Below are positions 7,947-17,971 of a stretch of 64,000 nucleotides of DNA, piece by piece. The position numbers and the translations under genes were made by a program. This stretch comes from Edwardsiella anguillarum (GTDB lineage: Bacteria; Pseudomonadota; Gammaproteobacteria; Enterobacterales; Enterobacteriaceae). The notes under the pieces were generated by a model. That model ran no database searches and was not told the DNA's origin. It was given only the letters and a program-made list of their open reading frames with translations. The stretch is taken from NCBI RefSeq assembly GCF_008801815.1, contig NZ_VZOX01000012.1, one strand, 5' to 3'. Position 1 is the stretch's first letter, and the number at the start of each line of letters is the position of its first letter.

Positions 7947-9110
7947 TCAGCCGATCTTAATCGCGATATAGTCCTCCAGGCGGGAGAACCACCCGGCCTC
8001 GGCGACGGGGGTCAGCGTTCGCAGCGCATAGCTGCCGATCTTCTTGCCGCCGTACAGGTAGTCCACCTGCCCGACCACCTCGCCCTTCGCCAGCGGCGCC
8101 TTCAGATAGTCATGGCTTAGGGTGTACTCCACCTTCACGTCGCGCAGCTCGCCCTTCGGCAGGGTGTAGTAAATATCCTGTGGGTTGCCCAGCGCCACGG
8201 TCTGCTGCTGGCCATAGCGCACCTGCTGACGGGTCACCGCTTTATCGCTGGCCGCCAGCTGCACGGTTTCAAAGTTACGATCGCCCCACAGCAGCAGTTT
8301 CTTTGCCTGCTCCTCTCGCCCCCGGCTGCTGTCGGCCCCCATCACCACGGCGATCAGACGCTGACCGCGCGCGTCAACGCTGGTGGCCACCAGATTGAAG
8401 CCGGCGCTGGCGGTATGGCCGGTCTTCATCCCGTCCACGTGCAGATCCTGATCCCACAGCAGCCCGTTACGGTTGTTCTGGGTCACCCCGTTCCAGCTCA
8501 GGCTCTTTTCCGCATAAAAATGGTAGTAGGGCTGCTCATGGGTAATGATGGCGCGGGCCAACAGCGCCAGATCGCGCGCGCTGCTGTACTGCCCGGGCGC
8601 ATCCAGACCGTGCACCGTTTCAAAGTGGGTATTCTGCAGGTGCAGCGCATTGACATAGGCGTTCATCTGACGGACAAAATCGGCCTGATCCCCGCTGACA
8701 TAGTCAGACAGGGCAACGCAGGCGTCGTTGCCGGAGTCAATGATGATCCCGCGGATCAGATCGCTGACCGTCGCGTGATCCCCCGGCTTGAGGAACATCA
8801 GCGACGATCCCTTAAACAGCGGATTACGGGTCGCCCAGGCGTCATCGCCGATCGATACGCGATCGTTGAGCCCGATCCGCCCCTGATCCAGCGCCCGCTC
8901 CACCACGTAGTTGGTCATCAGCTTGGTCAGACTGGCCGGGTTACGCCGGGCATCCGGGTTCCCGGCGGCCAGGATCTGTCCGGTCTGGGCGTCCATCAGT
9001 ACCCAGGAGGCGGCATCGATATGGGGCGGCACCAGAGGAAAGGCCATCTGTGCCTGGGCGGCACCGGCAAGCAGTAAGAGGGCCAGCGGGATTTTGGCAA
9101 CTGTATTCAA
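7947..9110 (-). CDS. dacD: D-alanyl-D-alanine carboxypeptidase (PBP6b type)
   Basis: A 387-aa penicillin-binding protein with a signal peptide (about residues 1-20) and all three active-site motifs: SLTK at 60-63, SGN at 126-128 and KTG at 229-231. A C-terminal PBP5 domain and an amphipathic membrane-anchor tail (WFSRLEDYIAIKIG) follow. The length and sequence fit E. coli DacD (388 aa) better than DacA or DacC. It removes the terminal D-Ala from peptidoglycan pentapeptides in the periplasm. Single gene. Confidence 0.9.
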   Translation of the reverse strand: MNTVAKIPLALLLLAGAAQAQMAFPLVPPHIDAASWVLMDAQTGQILAAGNPDARRNPASLTKLMTNYVVERALDQGRIGLNDRVSIGDDAWATRNPLFKGSSLMFLKPGDHATVSDLIRGIIIDSGNDACVALSDYVSGDQADFVRQMNAYVNALHLQNTHFETVHGLDAPGQYSSARDLALLARAIITHEQPYYHFYAEKSLSWNGVTQNNRNGLLWDQDLHVDGMKTGHTASAGFNLVATSVDARGQRLIAVVMGADSSRGREEQAKKLLLWGDRNFETVQLAASDKAVTRQQVRYGQQQTVALGNPQDIYYTLPKGELRDVKVEYTLSHDYLKAPLAKGEVVGQVDYLYGGKKIGSYALRTLTPVAEAGWFSRLEDYIAIKIG

Positions 9111-9726
9111 AGCGTTTCCTCATTCAGATATCGTCGTTACGCGCGGGCATATGCCATGCCGCGCCGCCCGCCCGCGCAGAGGGGGGAGGGCGCGGCTATT
9201 CTTAACAAAAGCCGCCGGCCGTAGCGTCAATAAATGTAAAAAAAACAATTCAGTTGGTGAAAGTTGTAATAAAAAACACGGAGAAGAATACACAAGGCCA
9301 ATAATGCAAAAAAATAATAATACCAGGCCATGATCGTCGGCCACGCCATCCCGCGCCCAGCGGGCTATGACGCTGGGTGGCGGCACCGCGCGACATCCGC
9401 CGGGGCGCACGGATCAGGCGTCTAGCGACTGATGCCCCACCACACGCTGAGAATCAGGCGCCGCATCATAACCCTTTATTTAAATATTGCACTGTGCACC
9501 ACGCGCAAATAATTGCTTTAGCGTCTCTGAGTTCAGAAAAATAGATTAATTAAATACAGCATTTGTCTTTATTGCGCTATTCGGCTAGGCTTGCCAAAAT
9601 AATACACTGATGGCATATAAAATATATTTCCATAAACAATAATACAGGCAATATCTGCCCCACTCATCGTCCTATTCCTATTTCTATTCCTATTCCGAAA
9701 TAACAGAAAATACCGTGGAGTCATTT
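9111..9726. other. Intergenic region, dacD to TDT transporter
   Basis: 616 bp between divergent genes. It is AT-rich from 9480 on. At 9671-9696 it holds four tandem hexamers CCTATT (the third reads TCTATT), about 35 bp before the transporter start. I see no further gene or RNA in it. Confidence 0.5.
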
Positions 9727-10743
9727 ATGGCACAAACAGAAGATACCCTGGCCGCGCTGGGTTCGCCGGTTAACGCCGCGCGGCGGAGCCCTTTAGACCA
9801 CCTGCCCGTTGCGCTGTTTGGCAGCGTGATGGGGCTTGCGGGCCTCGCCGCCGCCTGGCAGCTGGCTGGGCGACTTTTTGGGCTGCCCCACTGGATTGCC
9901 CAGGGAATTGGGCTGTTCGCGCTCTTGGTCTTTGTCGTGCTGAGCGTCGCTTACATCATCAAAATCATCGGTAGCCCCGCCGTCGTCAGCGCTGAGTTTC
10001 GCCATCCGATAGCCGGTAACCTATTCGGCACGCCGCTGATCAGCCTGTTGCTGCTACCGATGATCATCGCCGACTACTGCCTGCCGCTGGCGCGGGCCGT
10101 GTGGGCGATAGGCGCCGTCGGCATGGTGTGGTTTGCCTGGTTTAGCGTAACGCGCTGGCTGTCCCAGCGTCAGCAGACGGCGCATGCGACACCGGCGTGG
10201 ATGGTGCCGGTTGTCGGGCTCATCGACCTACCGCTGGCCATGCCTGCGCTGCAGCTGCAGACCTATCCGCAGATGATGATGTTTGCCCTGGCCATCGGGC
10301 TGTTCTTCGCGCTGCCGCTGTTTACCCTGATCCTCTCCCGCCTCCTGTTTGACACGCCGCTGCCCGTTGCGCTGCAGCCGTCACTGTTGATTTTACTAGC
10401 CCCCTTTTCCGTCGGATTCTCATCTTATGTCACCACTCTTGGGCAGGTCGACGCGTTTGCCGATGCGCTGTACATGCTGACGCTCTTTCTGCTGTGCGTA
10501 CTGATAGGCCGCGTCCAGAATCTGCCGCGCACCTGTCCTTTTCGCCTGTCATGGTGGTCGGTCGGTTTTCCGCTGGCCTCCAGCGCGGGCAGTGCGCTGC
10601 GCTATGCAGCCCATCACCCCGGCCCGATCAGTCAGGGGATCGCCCTGCTGCTGCTGGCTGTGGTTTCGCTGCTATTGCTGTGGATGGTGGCTTACACCGT
10701 GCATGGCATCGCGCGTGGGCGCCTGCGCACGCTGGCCGGCTGA
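9727..10743 (+). CDS. TDT/SLAC1-family anion transporter (TehA-like)
   Basis: A 338-aa integral membrane protein with about ten hydrophobic segments. The N-terminal pattern HLPVALFGSVMGLAGLAAAW and the later segments place it in the tellurite-resistance/dicarboxylate transporter (TDT, SLAC1) family of inner-membrane anion channels. No TehB methyltransferase gene is adjacent, so the symbol tehA is not applied. ATG 9727 is preferred over the GTG at 9715 because GTGGAG lies about 8 bases upstream. Substrate (tellurite, dicarboxylate, nitrate or chloride) not determinable. Confidence 0.8.
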   Translation: MAQTEDTLAALGSPVNAARRSPLDHLPVALFGSVMGLAGLAAAWQLAGRLFGLPHWIAQGIGLFALLVFVVLSVAYIIKIIGSPAVVSAEFRHPIAGNLFGTPLISLLLLPMIIADYCLPLARAVWAIGAVGMVWFAWFSVTRWLSQRQQTAHATPAWMVPVVGLIDLPLAMPALQLQTYPQMMMFALAIGLFFALPLFTLILSRLLFDTPLPVALQPSLLILLAPFSVGFSSYVTTLGQVDAFADALYMLTLFLLCVLIGRVQNLPRTCPFRLSWWSVGFPLASSAGSALRYAAHHPGPISQGIALLLLAVVSLLLLWMVAYTVHGIARGRLRTLAG

Positions 10744-10756
10744 GGTTTATCCGCGC

Positions 10757-10782
10757 TAAAAACGGCGGCCCGCAGGCCGCCG
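10757..10782 (-). terminator. Terminator downstream of ethA
   Basis: Stem CGGCGGCC (10763-10770) with its complement (10775-10782), loop CGCA. On the minus strand the stem is followed by TTTTTAG, so it fits as the end of the ethBA transcript; on the plus strand it may also stop the TDT gene. Confidence 0.7.
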
Positions 10783-10812
10783 CTGATGAAGGATAGCGTC
10801 GCCGCTATCCGG

Positions 10813-10861
10813 TTTACTGTTTACTGTTTACTGTTTACTGTTTACTGTTTACTGTTTACTG
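10813..10861. repeat. Seven tandem copies of TTTACTG
   Basis: Seven perfect 7-bp units (49 bp). On the minus strand the unit reads CAGTAAA. The last codons of ethA (H-S-K-Q) and its TAA stop lie in the gene-proximal two units. Because 7 is not a multiple of 3, a TAA appears in every frame within three units. Confidence 0.95.
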
Positions 10862-13800
10862 TGGACCCCGCTCTGGCTGCTCTCCGGATGGCTCTCCGTC
10901 GAGACGCTCAGGGGCAGCTCACCCTGAGTGACCAGCTTGTTAGCCACCTCGGTCAAGCCACCGACGCTCAGCGGAAGCGCACCCTTACCGCTGCCCTGAT
11001 AGCGGTGTCCCACCAGATCGCGCTGTACCACGCGGCTACCGTTCAGATCGACCTGTCCCGCCTGGCTCTCGATCGTCGCGCCGGTCAGGTCGCTCTCCCC
11101 GTCAACCCGTAGCGTAACGCCCTGCTGGCCGGAGAGTCCGGACTGCTGCGTAACCGACAGGTTATCCACCCGCTTGCCCTCCGCCTGCAGCGATCCCTGC
11201 GCGCCGGGGGCGCCGGTCAGCGATGATTTCACCCCGTTACCGGCGCTGCGCGCTGCGCGATCCCACAGCGCCCCCTGCGGCTTCTCACCGGCCAGCGTCT
11301 CCGGCAGCGTCACCGCCTCATTCGCCTTGTTAAAGCTGACGCTGCCGGTGGTGTCCTGGCGTTTATCCAAACGGCGTACCGCACCGTTATATTCGTCGCT
11401 CACCTTATCGCTGACCTTGTCGATGGCGCCCTCCAGCTTGTCCTGTACCTTGCCGGCGAGATGCGGCGTCGCGATTTTGGACAGCTTCGCCGTCTTGCTG
11501 GCCCCCTCATCATTGCTGTGGCTGAAGGTCAGCCCGGCGTTAACCTGCGTACTGCGCTCGCTGTCCTGGCGGCTCTCCAGACGCAGATCGCCGCCCACCT
11601 CGCCGCCGATACGCTGCGCATCGACCCGCGCGCCGGCCAGCGACGTATCCCCCTGGCTGGATATCGTGACCTGATTATCGGCCTGGATCTGGCTGTTCTG
11701 CTGCGTCGTCTGTGCCTGCCGATCGACGTCCACCTTGAGCCCCGTATTCAGAGTATGGCGATTCTGACGGCTGGCCGGATCGACCTGCCCCTGAGCGTCC
11801 TTGCTCACGCTCTGACGGCCGGACAGGCCGCCCGAGGCATCGATGCCCCAATTGTTTTTCTCTTGAACGTTGCTGGCCGACTCCAGCACGATTCCGCCCT
11901 GTTTCGCACTCAGCGCGACATCGTGCCCCGTGACCCGCGCCCCCTGCAGATGCAGCGCATCATTATCCTGCGCGCCGGCGCTCAGGGTGACGTTGGCACC
12001 GCTGACGCGCGCGCCCTGTGCCGTCGTCTGCTGCTCATTTTGCATCGCCACCTTGGCCTTGGCCCCCACCGAGCCTCCCCGGCTATCGGCGCTGTCGCTG
12101 CTGCCGCGGCTGGCGCCGCCGCTCAGCTCGCCGGACCACAGGCTGCCCTGCTGACGGCGCGCGGAGTCCGCCTGGCCCAGATCCAGTTTTTCATCGGCCT
12201 TGAGGGTAACATCCCCTTGGCTGCTGACCTCCGTGCCCTGCAGCGTCAGGGAGCCTGCGCTGCTCAGGGTCACACCGCCGTCGGCGCGGACCTGCGCCGT
12301 ATGCGCCTGAGTTTCACTCTGCTGGCCGTTATCCTGCCCGCCGCCCAGCGCCGCGCTGCCGCTGTTGCTGCCGCTCATATCGCCGCTGAGACGGGCGTGG
12401 GCATCATAGCCGGCGTGGCTGACGCTGTGGCTGTCCGTCGCCTGATCCAGCCGCAGATCGCCCCCGCTGTTGAGCTGCACCTTGCCACGGCCGCCGTCCA
12501 GCGCCGTTCCCTGATAGCGCCCCTCCTGTCCCAGCTGGATATCGATGCCATTCGCCGCCTGCACCTTACCGGTCTGCGCCGTCACGTGCTGCGCCTGGCT
12601 GCTGCGATTCTCGCCCTGCCCACGGGCAGTACCGCCGATATCCTTGCCGGTCGTGGTGTAGATGCGCAGGCTAGCGCCGCCATTAACGTCGTCACTCTGG
12701 CTGCTGCGGCTGTCGCTGGCGGTGTCAAAACGATGGCTATCCGCCCGCAGGCTGACGCCGCCGTCGGTAGCCCGGTATTGCGTTCCCCGGTCATGCACCT
12801 CGTCACGCGCCGTGACCTGAATGGCCCCTGCCTGGATCTGCGTGGTCTGCGCCGTGGTATCGCTGCTGCTCTGCGTATGGGTGCCCCCGCTGGCGGCGAC
12901 ATCGATCCCCAGATTCGGCTTGCCGATGGTGCCAATCTCATTGACTACGCCGTTGGCGTCCAGGCTAGCGCCTTTCTTCACCGCCCCCTCCAGCGGGCGG
13001 GTCACCGCGCTGTAGTCGACGCTCGCACCCGCTTCGCCATGGACCTGGGTCTGTTGGCTGCGGCTGCTGTCGCGGTTGTGGGCCTCCAGATGCTCTACGC
13101 TGGCGGCCTGCTCCCGGTAGACGCCGCCGGCCTGGTGGTGCGCCCCCTGCTGCGTCAGCTTATCCGTCGCCGTAATGGTCAGATTACCGCTGACGTTACT
13201 GCTGCTGCCCTGCGCCCGGATCTGCTCACTTTGCGTATCGCTGTGGCTATAGTGTCCCTCATAGCCGCTGCCGGCCTTATCAATACCGGCGGTGTAGTAC
13301 ATTCCGCCCCCCGCCTGAGTCTGACGGGTATGGCTGGTTTTGCTCTCCTCGGCGCTCACGAAGGCGACGTTCTTACCGCTTATCTGCGCATCGCCCGCAT
13401 CGGCCTGCAGGTGCGCGCCGCTAAACACCACGTCATCTCCCGCCGTCACCTCGACGCTGCCGCCGCGGAGCTGGCTGCCCCGATGCGTCACGCTGCGGCT
13501 CTCCTCCTGCCGTGAGGTGTGCTCAATGCCAACCCCGGCGCGATACTGTTTATCCCCCTGCGCCTTGGCATACGCCGTCACCTGTAGCGAGGTACTCTCT
13601 TTCTCCAGCGTATCCACGCCGGCCGCCGACGCGACATCGACCCGACCACCGGCCTGCAGCGCCAGCTTTCCGTCGCTCTCCACCCGGCTGCCGTTGACCT
13701 GAATATCGCGGGCGCTCTTCACCCGCAGGTTCACGTCCGACGCCAGCTGGCTGCCGCGCACCTGCTCATGGCTCTCGGTGCGCTTCTCCGAGGCGGTGGT

Positions 13801-15690
13801 GATGTTAAAGGCGCCGCCGCGGCGGCTGTTATCCTGCTCACGCGTCGTGTTCACCACCCGATCGATAATCACGTCGCCGCGCTGGGACTGCACCACGCCG
13901 CCGCGTCCGCCGTGCGCCCGGCTGCCGCTGATCGTCACATCCTGCCCGGCCGAGATCGTCAGCTGGCCGCCGCTCTCGACCTCACTGGCCTGGCTGCGCT
14001 CCTGGCTATGATTGTTGTCCCGCTCGCCGCCGCCGCCGATCCCGCCCCAGTAGGTATGGTTGTCGATCTCGGTCTTACGGTTGGCGACGTTCTGCACCGT
14101 CAGGTTAACGTTCCCCGCCGCCGCGATCCCGGCGTCGTTATTCGCCCGGATCTGCGCCGCCTGGGCGCTGAGATCGCCGCCGGCCTCCAGACTCAGATCG
14201 TGCCCGGCGCGCAGGCGTGTCTGATGCAGACGCTCCTCGCTGCTGCGCTGACTCCAACGCCCGCTGTTCAGCGCGGCGCCCTCGTTGCGCTTATACCCCG
14301 TCAGCTGATGCTCATCGCGCTCCTGTATACCACTCAGCGCCACGTCCCCCTTCGCCTTCAGGCGCAGATCCTGGCCGGCGCTGACCTCGCTGCCCTGCAG
14401 CCGCAGATCGCCGTGCGTCGCGCTGAGGCTGGCGTTATGGCGCGCATCGATACGCCCCGCCACCGTACGCTGCTGGCTGTCGCTGCGCGTTTCATCGTGC
14501 TGCCAGGAGTAAAACCAGCGATTATCGGTCTGTTTCTGCTCCTGCGTCAGCGACGCGCCATCCAGCAGCACCTCCCCGCCGGCGATCGTCACATCATCAC
14601 CGCTGATATCCGTGGCGGTCAGGTGGTTGCTCTCCGCCGCCACCAGGCTCAGGTTCTTGCCGCTGAGCACCGTGCGCCGGTAGCTCTGCTCCCGGCGGCT
14701 ATCGCTGGCGTGGATCCCGCCGCGGTAGTTCTGGTAGTTATCCTTGCCCTCCCGCTGCTCATCGCGCTGGGACAGGGTGCCCTCGGCGCGCAGCGTTCCC
14801 GCCTGCAGCGAGATATCGCCGCCGCGCAGCTCCGCGGACTGCAGGGTCAGACGATCCTTCGCCGCGACCGAAATCCCCTGATCCGCCTGCAGGCTGCCCG
14901 CCAGCTTCACCCCGCTGCCGGCGGCGGTGTTGATGATGCGGATGCGCCCGGCCTGCATGCTGCCCAGATAATAGCTGTCTAGCGCCGTGCCATTGACGCC
15001 CGCGTCGATCTGGTGGAGATCGCGCGTTAGACGGTTATTGCCGCTGACGGCGTTGATCTCGCGGGCGCTGACCGCACCCGCGCTCTCAATGCGCGGCGCC
15101 ACCAGATCCAGCACGCTGTCCGTCGACAGCCCGCCCGTGCCGATCTGCAGACGATTGCCATTGTTCAGAGTCGAATAGGCGCTGAGCGCTCCCCCCTCGA
15201 CCAGCGGATTACCCACCACCAGCGCCGATCGGGTCGTGTTGATAAAGCCGCAGCCGTCGCAGGTGATGCCGTTGGGGTTAGCCAGCACGTAGTCCGCCGC
15301 CATGCCGAACACCTCTTGCTGCCCCAGCAGCAGAGAGGGGTTACGGCTGATCACCTCGTTCAGGATCACGCTGGCACTCTGCCCGTGCAGGTTAGGGTTG
15401 GCCGCCAGCGCGCCGGCCAGCTGAGACTCGCCCCCCGTCAGGGCGTTGTTGAATACCGCGCCGGGACGGTTAACGTTAAAATCCTGATATTGGTTATGGG
15501 ACAGCCCCCGATCCGTCGGTGTGACGATATTGACCACCTGGGCTCCGCTGGGCGCCGTCGCCACGCCGGGGCCAAGCGCCCCGCCATCCGACACAATATT
15601 GCCGGCAAAGCTGCTGCAGGCGACAAAGGAGATGGCGATGATGGTCGCCAGTCGCCCCGCCGAAGAGAGTTTAAAATGTTGATATGCCAT
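10849..15690 (-). CDS. ethA: Secreted haemolysin/adhesin of two-partner system (EthA)
   Basis: A 1613-aa TpsA exoprotein with signal peptide (about 1-29) and an N-terminal TPS domain holding NPNL (98-101), NPNG (138-141) and the Cys pair C144/C147 in GITCDGCGF, as in the Serratia ShlA haemolysin. The remainder is long beta-helix repeat sequence (QAGGDL, TAGDDV, SAGQDVTI). Size and partner match Edwardsiella EthA, an iron-regulated pore-forming haemolysin exported and activated by EthB. It starts 42 nt after ethB ends, in one operon. There is no CdiA-type toxin/immunity tail. The gene ends inside a heptanucleotide repeat. Confidence 0.9.
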   Translation of the reverse strand: MAYQHFKLSSAGRLATIIAISFVACSSFAGNIVSDGGALGPGVATAPSGAQVVNIVTPTDRGLSHNQYQDFNVNRPGAVFNNALTGGESQLAGALAANPNLHGQSASVILNEVISRNPSLLLGQQEVFGMAADYVLANPNGITCDGCGFINTTRSALVVGNPLVEGGALSAYSTLNNGNRLQIGTGGLSTDSVLDLVAPRIESAGAVSAREINAVSGNNRLTRDLHQIDAGVNGTALDSYYLGSMQAGRIRIINTAAGSGVKLAGSLQADQGISVAAKDRLTLQSAELRGGDISLQAGTLRAEGTLSQRDEQREGKDNYQNYRGGIHASDSRREQSYRRTVLSGKNLSLVAAESNHLTATDISGDDVTIAGGEVLLDGASLTQEQKQTDNRWFYSWQHDETRSDSQQRTVAGRIDARHNASLSATHGDLRLQGSEVSAGQDLRLKAKGDVALSGIQERDEHQLTGYKRNEGAALNSGRWSQRSSEERLHQTRLRAGHDLSLEAGGDLSAQAAQIRANNDAGIAAAGNVNLTVQNVANRKTEIDNHTYWGGIGGGGERDNNHSQERSQASEVESGGQLTISAGQDVTISGSRAHGGRGGVVQSQRGDVIIDRVVNTTREQDNSRRGGAFNITTASEKRTESHEQVRGSQLASDVNLRVKSARDIQVNGSRVESDGKLALQAGGRVDVASAAGVDTLEKESTSLQVTAYAKAQGDKQYRAGVGIEHTSRQEESRSVTHRGSQLRGGSVEVTAGDDVVFSGAHLQADAGDAQISGKNVAFVSAEESKTSHTRQTQAGGGMYYTAGIDKAGSGYEGHYSHSDTQSEQIRAQGSSSNVSGNLTITATDKLTQQGAHHQAGGVYREQAASVEHLEAHNRDSSRSQQTQVHGEAGASVDYSAVTRPLEGAVKKGASLDANGVVNEIGTIGKPNLGIDVAASGGTHTQSSSDTTAQTTQIQAGAIQVTARDEVHDRGTQYRATDGGVSLRADSHRFDTASDSRSSQSDDVNGGASLRIYTTTGKDIGGTARGQGENRSSQAQHVTAQTGKVQAANGIDIQLGQEGRYQGTALDGGRGKVQLNSGGDLRLDQATDSHSVSHAGYDAHARLSGDMSGSNSGSAALGGGQDNGQQSETQAHTAQVRADGGVTLSSAGSLTLQGTEVSSQGDVTLKADEKLDLGQADSARRQQGSLWSGELSGGASRGSSDSADSRGGSVGAKAKVAMQNEQQTTAQGARVSGANVTLSAGAQDNDALHLQGARVTGHDVALSAKQGGIVLESASNVQEKNNWGIDASGGLSGRQSVSKDAQGQVDPASRQNRHTLNTGLKVDVDRQAQTTQQNSQIQADNQVTISSQGDTSLAGARVDAQRIGGEVGGDLRLESRQDSERSTQVNAGLTFSHSNDEGASKTAKLSKIATPHLAGKVQDKLEGAIDKVSDKVSDEYNGAVRRLDKRQDTTGSVSFNKANEAVTLPETLAGEKPQGALWDRAARSAGNGVKSSLTGAPGAQGSLQAEGKRVDNLSVTQQSGLSGQQGVTLRVDGESDLTGATIESQAGQVDLNGSRVVQRDLVGHRYQGSGKGALPLSVGGLTEVANKLVTQGELPLSVSTESHPESSQSGVHSKQ

Positions 15691-15732
15691 AGAGGTTACC
15701 TCATATCGGCGCCCGCGGACGCCGAAGCCGAG

Positions 15733-17412
15733 TTAAAAGGAATAGGAAAACCGTGTTAATAGCTGGGTCGATTGACCCGGAAAGTTATTATTTGAAATCG
15801 CCCTGGCGCGCCCGACCTCAATATCGAGCTGCGCGGAGGCTGTACTCAGCGTTACGCCGGCAACGGCGCCTACGCCACTCTGCCATCCCTGATCTCCCGC
15901 GTTCGACAGCACGCGGCCAGCGTCCAGACCGATGCGCGGCGTCACGGTGAACGCCCGCCAGCTCAGGGGACGCGACAGCGTGTTCTGCCAATACCATCCG
16001 TTATCCGCCGACAGCGTGCCCCGCTTGAATCCACGCACCGCGCTGCGCTCCGTGAGGCTGACCCATTCAACGCCCGGCAGCGGATCCCGACTGTATTGCC
16101 CATACCACTGGGAGCTGAACAGATAGACATCGTCGGCCAGCGTAACCCGCTGGCTCAAACCGGCGGCGAGCTTCAGCTTGGTGTACTGCGCCTCGGCGCC
16201 GGTGCGCTGACGTCCGCGATCGGCACCCAAAATAGACAGCCCCCGCTCCACGCTGAGATTGCCCGTGGCGACGCCGCCGGACAATATATGCAGGTGGCTG
16301 AGGCCCAGCTCCGCTACGCTCAGGGTCGGGCTGCTGACCCGCAGCAGATCATCCTGCAGATAGCTACGGATGCGCTTATAGGTCAGCTGAACGCCCAGCG
16401 TGTTGATTTGACGCTGACTGCGCTGCAGCACCGCATCGCCGCGCAGGCCGTACTGGCTGGCCTGCCCGTCCAGCAGGATGCGGGTATGCGGCAGCGACTG
16501 GTGCATCTGATAGTCCGAGAAGCTGGCAAAGCCGCTGAAGGTCAGGTCGCCATAGGGCAGTGAGTAAAACAGCATGTAGGCGCGGCTGTAGCGCGCCGAG
16601 GGCCGGGCCAGCGTGGTCGACGCGCTCAGGCTGACAAAGTCAGAGAGCCCCAGCGGGCTGTCCAGCGTTGCGCTGCCGCGCGCCACCCACTCCCCGGTGC
16701 TTTGCTGGCCGTAGTTGTCCAGCGAGCCGCTGACCTGCCAGGGACGCCCCCGCCGGTTGTACAGGCGGATCACCGAACCACCGACGCGCTCCCCGGGCAG
16801 AATGTCCATGCTGACGTGGTTAGAGCGCAGCCGGTTGGCCTGATCCAGCCCCTGATCCAGAGAGGCCAGACGCAGCGGTTTACCGATCGCGCCGGGGAAC
16901 AGCCAGCGCCGATTCACGCCCCGATCGCCCCCCTCGATGCGCTCGATAAATCCCTCCGTCACCCGCACGCCCAGCTCGCCGCGCGCGTTGGGGCGCAGAA
17001 ACTGGACCCGGGCGGTGATATAGCCTTTCTCCAGATACAGGGCGGTCAGCTGTTTCGCGAGATGATTGACGTCGCGGCTACGGATGCAGCGCGCCGGCAA
17101 GGCGTCCAGCGTCCGGAGATCGCGCAGGGATAGCAGCGTGATCCCGGTTAAATAGACACCGCCGATCGGCAGGCACGCCGTGTCTTCACGCAACTGGGCC
17201 GGCGCGGCGGCGGCGGGGCGCGCCTGGCGCTGCTTCTCCAGACGTTGAAGGCGCTGCTGCTCCAGCAGTGAATTGACTTCGCGCGTGCTATTCTGCAGCG
17301 CGCGCCTCGACTCATCGGTCGGCGTATTGTCCCAGAACGGCGCGGCGCCCGCGCCGCACGACATCCCCCAGAGCGTTACCCATAGCAGGCAGAAAGGCGT
17401 TTTTTTATTCAT
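15733..17412 (-). CDS. ethB: Two-partner outer-membrane transporter/activator (EthB)
   Basis: A 559-aa TpsB protein: signal peptide (about 1-23), a coiled N-terminal helix rich in Arg/Gln (LEQQRLQRLEKQRQARP), POTRA region (about 70-210, including LTALYLEKGYITARV), then a beta-barrel ending in aromatic residue FSYSF. The barrel contains VRGFKRGTLSADNGWYW, the conserved VRGF loop motif of FhaC/ShlB. It secretes EthA across the outer membrane and, as in ShlB, probably activates it. 559 aa equals the size reported for Edwardsiella EthB as I recall it. First gene of ethBA. Confidence 0.92.
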   Translation of the reverse strand: MNKKTPFCLLWVTLWGMSCGAGAAPFWDNTPTDESRRALQNSTREVNSLLEQQRLQRLEKQRQARPAAAAPAQLREDTACLPIGGVYLTGITLLSLRDLRTLDALPARCIRSRDVNHLAKQLTALYLEKGYITARVQFLRPNARGELGVRVTEGFIERIEGGDRGVNRRWLFPGAIGKPLRLASLDQGLDQANRLRSNHVSMDILPGERVGGSVIRLYNRRGRPWQVSGSLDNYGQQSTGEWVARGSATLDSPLGLSDFVSLSASTTLARPSARYSRAYMLFYSLPYGDLTFSGFASFSDYQMHQSLPHTRILLDGQASQYGLRGDAVLQRSQRQINTLGVQLTYKRIRSYLQDDLLRVSSPTLSVAELGLSHLHILSGGVATGNLSVERGLSILGADRGRQRTGAEAQYTKLKLAAGLSQRVTLADDVYLFSSQWYGQYSRDPLPGVEWVSLTERSAVRGFKRGTLSADNGWYWQNTLSRPLSWRAFTVTPRIGLDAGRVLSNAGDQGWQSGVGAVAGVTLSTASAQLDIEVGRARAISNNNFPGQSTQLLTRFSYSF

Positions 17413-17971
17413 ATTATTCCCCCGGGCGACGGCAATCTGTCGGTGGAGTTATCGTTATCTTCCCTGCATGGAACGGCGAAACAACATCGTAAAGTTAATC
17501 CTTTCTAATCTGTTTTTAAGATTAATCTCAATTTGTAATATAAATCAATACAAATCTAATCAAATTGATAATTACATCGCTATCCATCCCCCTATTTTGC
17601 GAAACATTGTGCTGCGCCACCCGCCGTGGATATAGGCAATGGATTGCGTTCAAAGAATGAATCATTGGTAATTTGATTTAGGAAAGACGAAATAGGCCGA
17701 ATACTCTCAGGTGCGCGGAGACGTGCTATTTGTCACACTCTCTTGTCCACTGAAATACGGGGATATTTTTAGCGTCAGGCCGGCGGCGCTGCGCAGAATA
17801 CGGCGCCGGAGAAATAAGCGGCCGCGGCACTGGAGGGGCTCACTGCTTATTCCATTATGTCAGTGTGATATGACGACGGGTAACCCCACAAAGGATGCGC
17901 TAATCTTGATAACAGATCCGTGACGGATACCGTCATCAACCAGTATATTCATATTCTCAAGGAGAGTTATC
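17413..17971. other. AT-rich intergenic region upstream of ethBA
   Basis: 559 bp between ethB (minus) and the small gene at 17972 (plus). From 17500 to 17700 it is markedly AT-rich, as expected for the haemolysin promoter. I could not identify a convincing Fur box or other operator, and no gene is supported here. Confidence 0.5.

Noticed and set aside
10813..10861. CRISPR-like repeat array
   Set aside because: Units are 7 bp, contiguous and without spacers; this is a simple tandem repeat.
11461..13515. 684-codon plus-strand frame inside ethA
   Set aside because: Antisense to the well-supported haemolysin; repetitive, Ala/Arg/Leu-rich composition that follows from the repeat structure and GC content of ethA. 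The same holds for the 404-codon frame at 13768-14982.
17413..17640. Possible Fur box upstream of ethB
   Set aside because: The best window, around AATTGATAATTACATC, matches only about half of the 19-bp consensus; iron control is known for Edwardsiella haemolysin but is not visible here.
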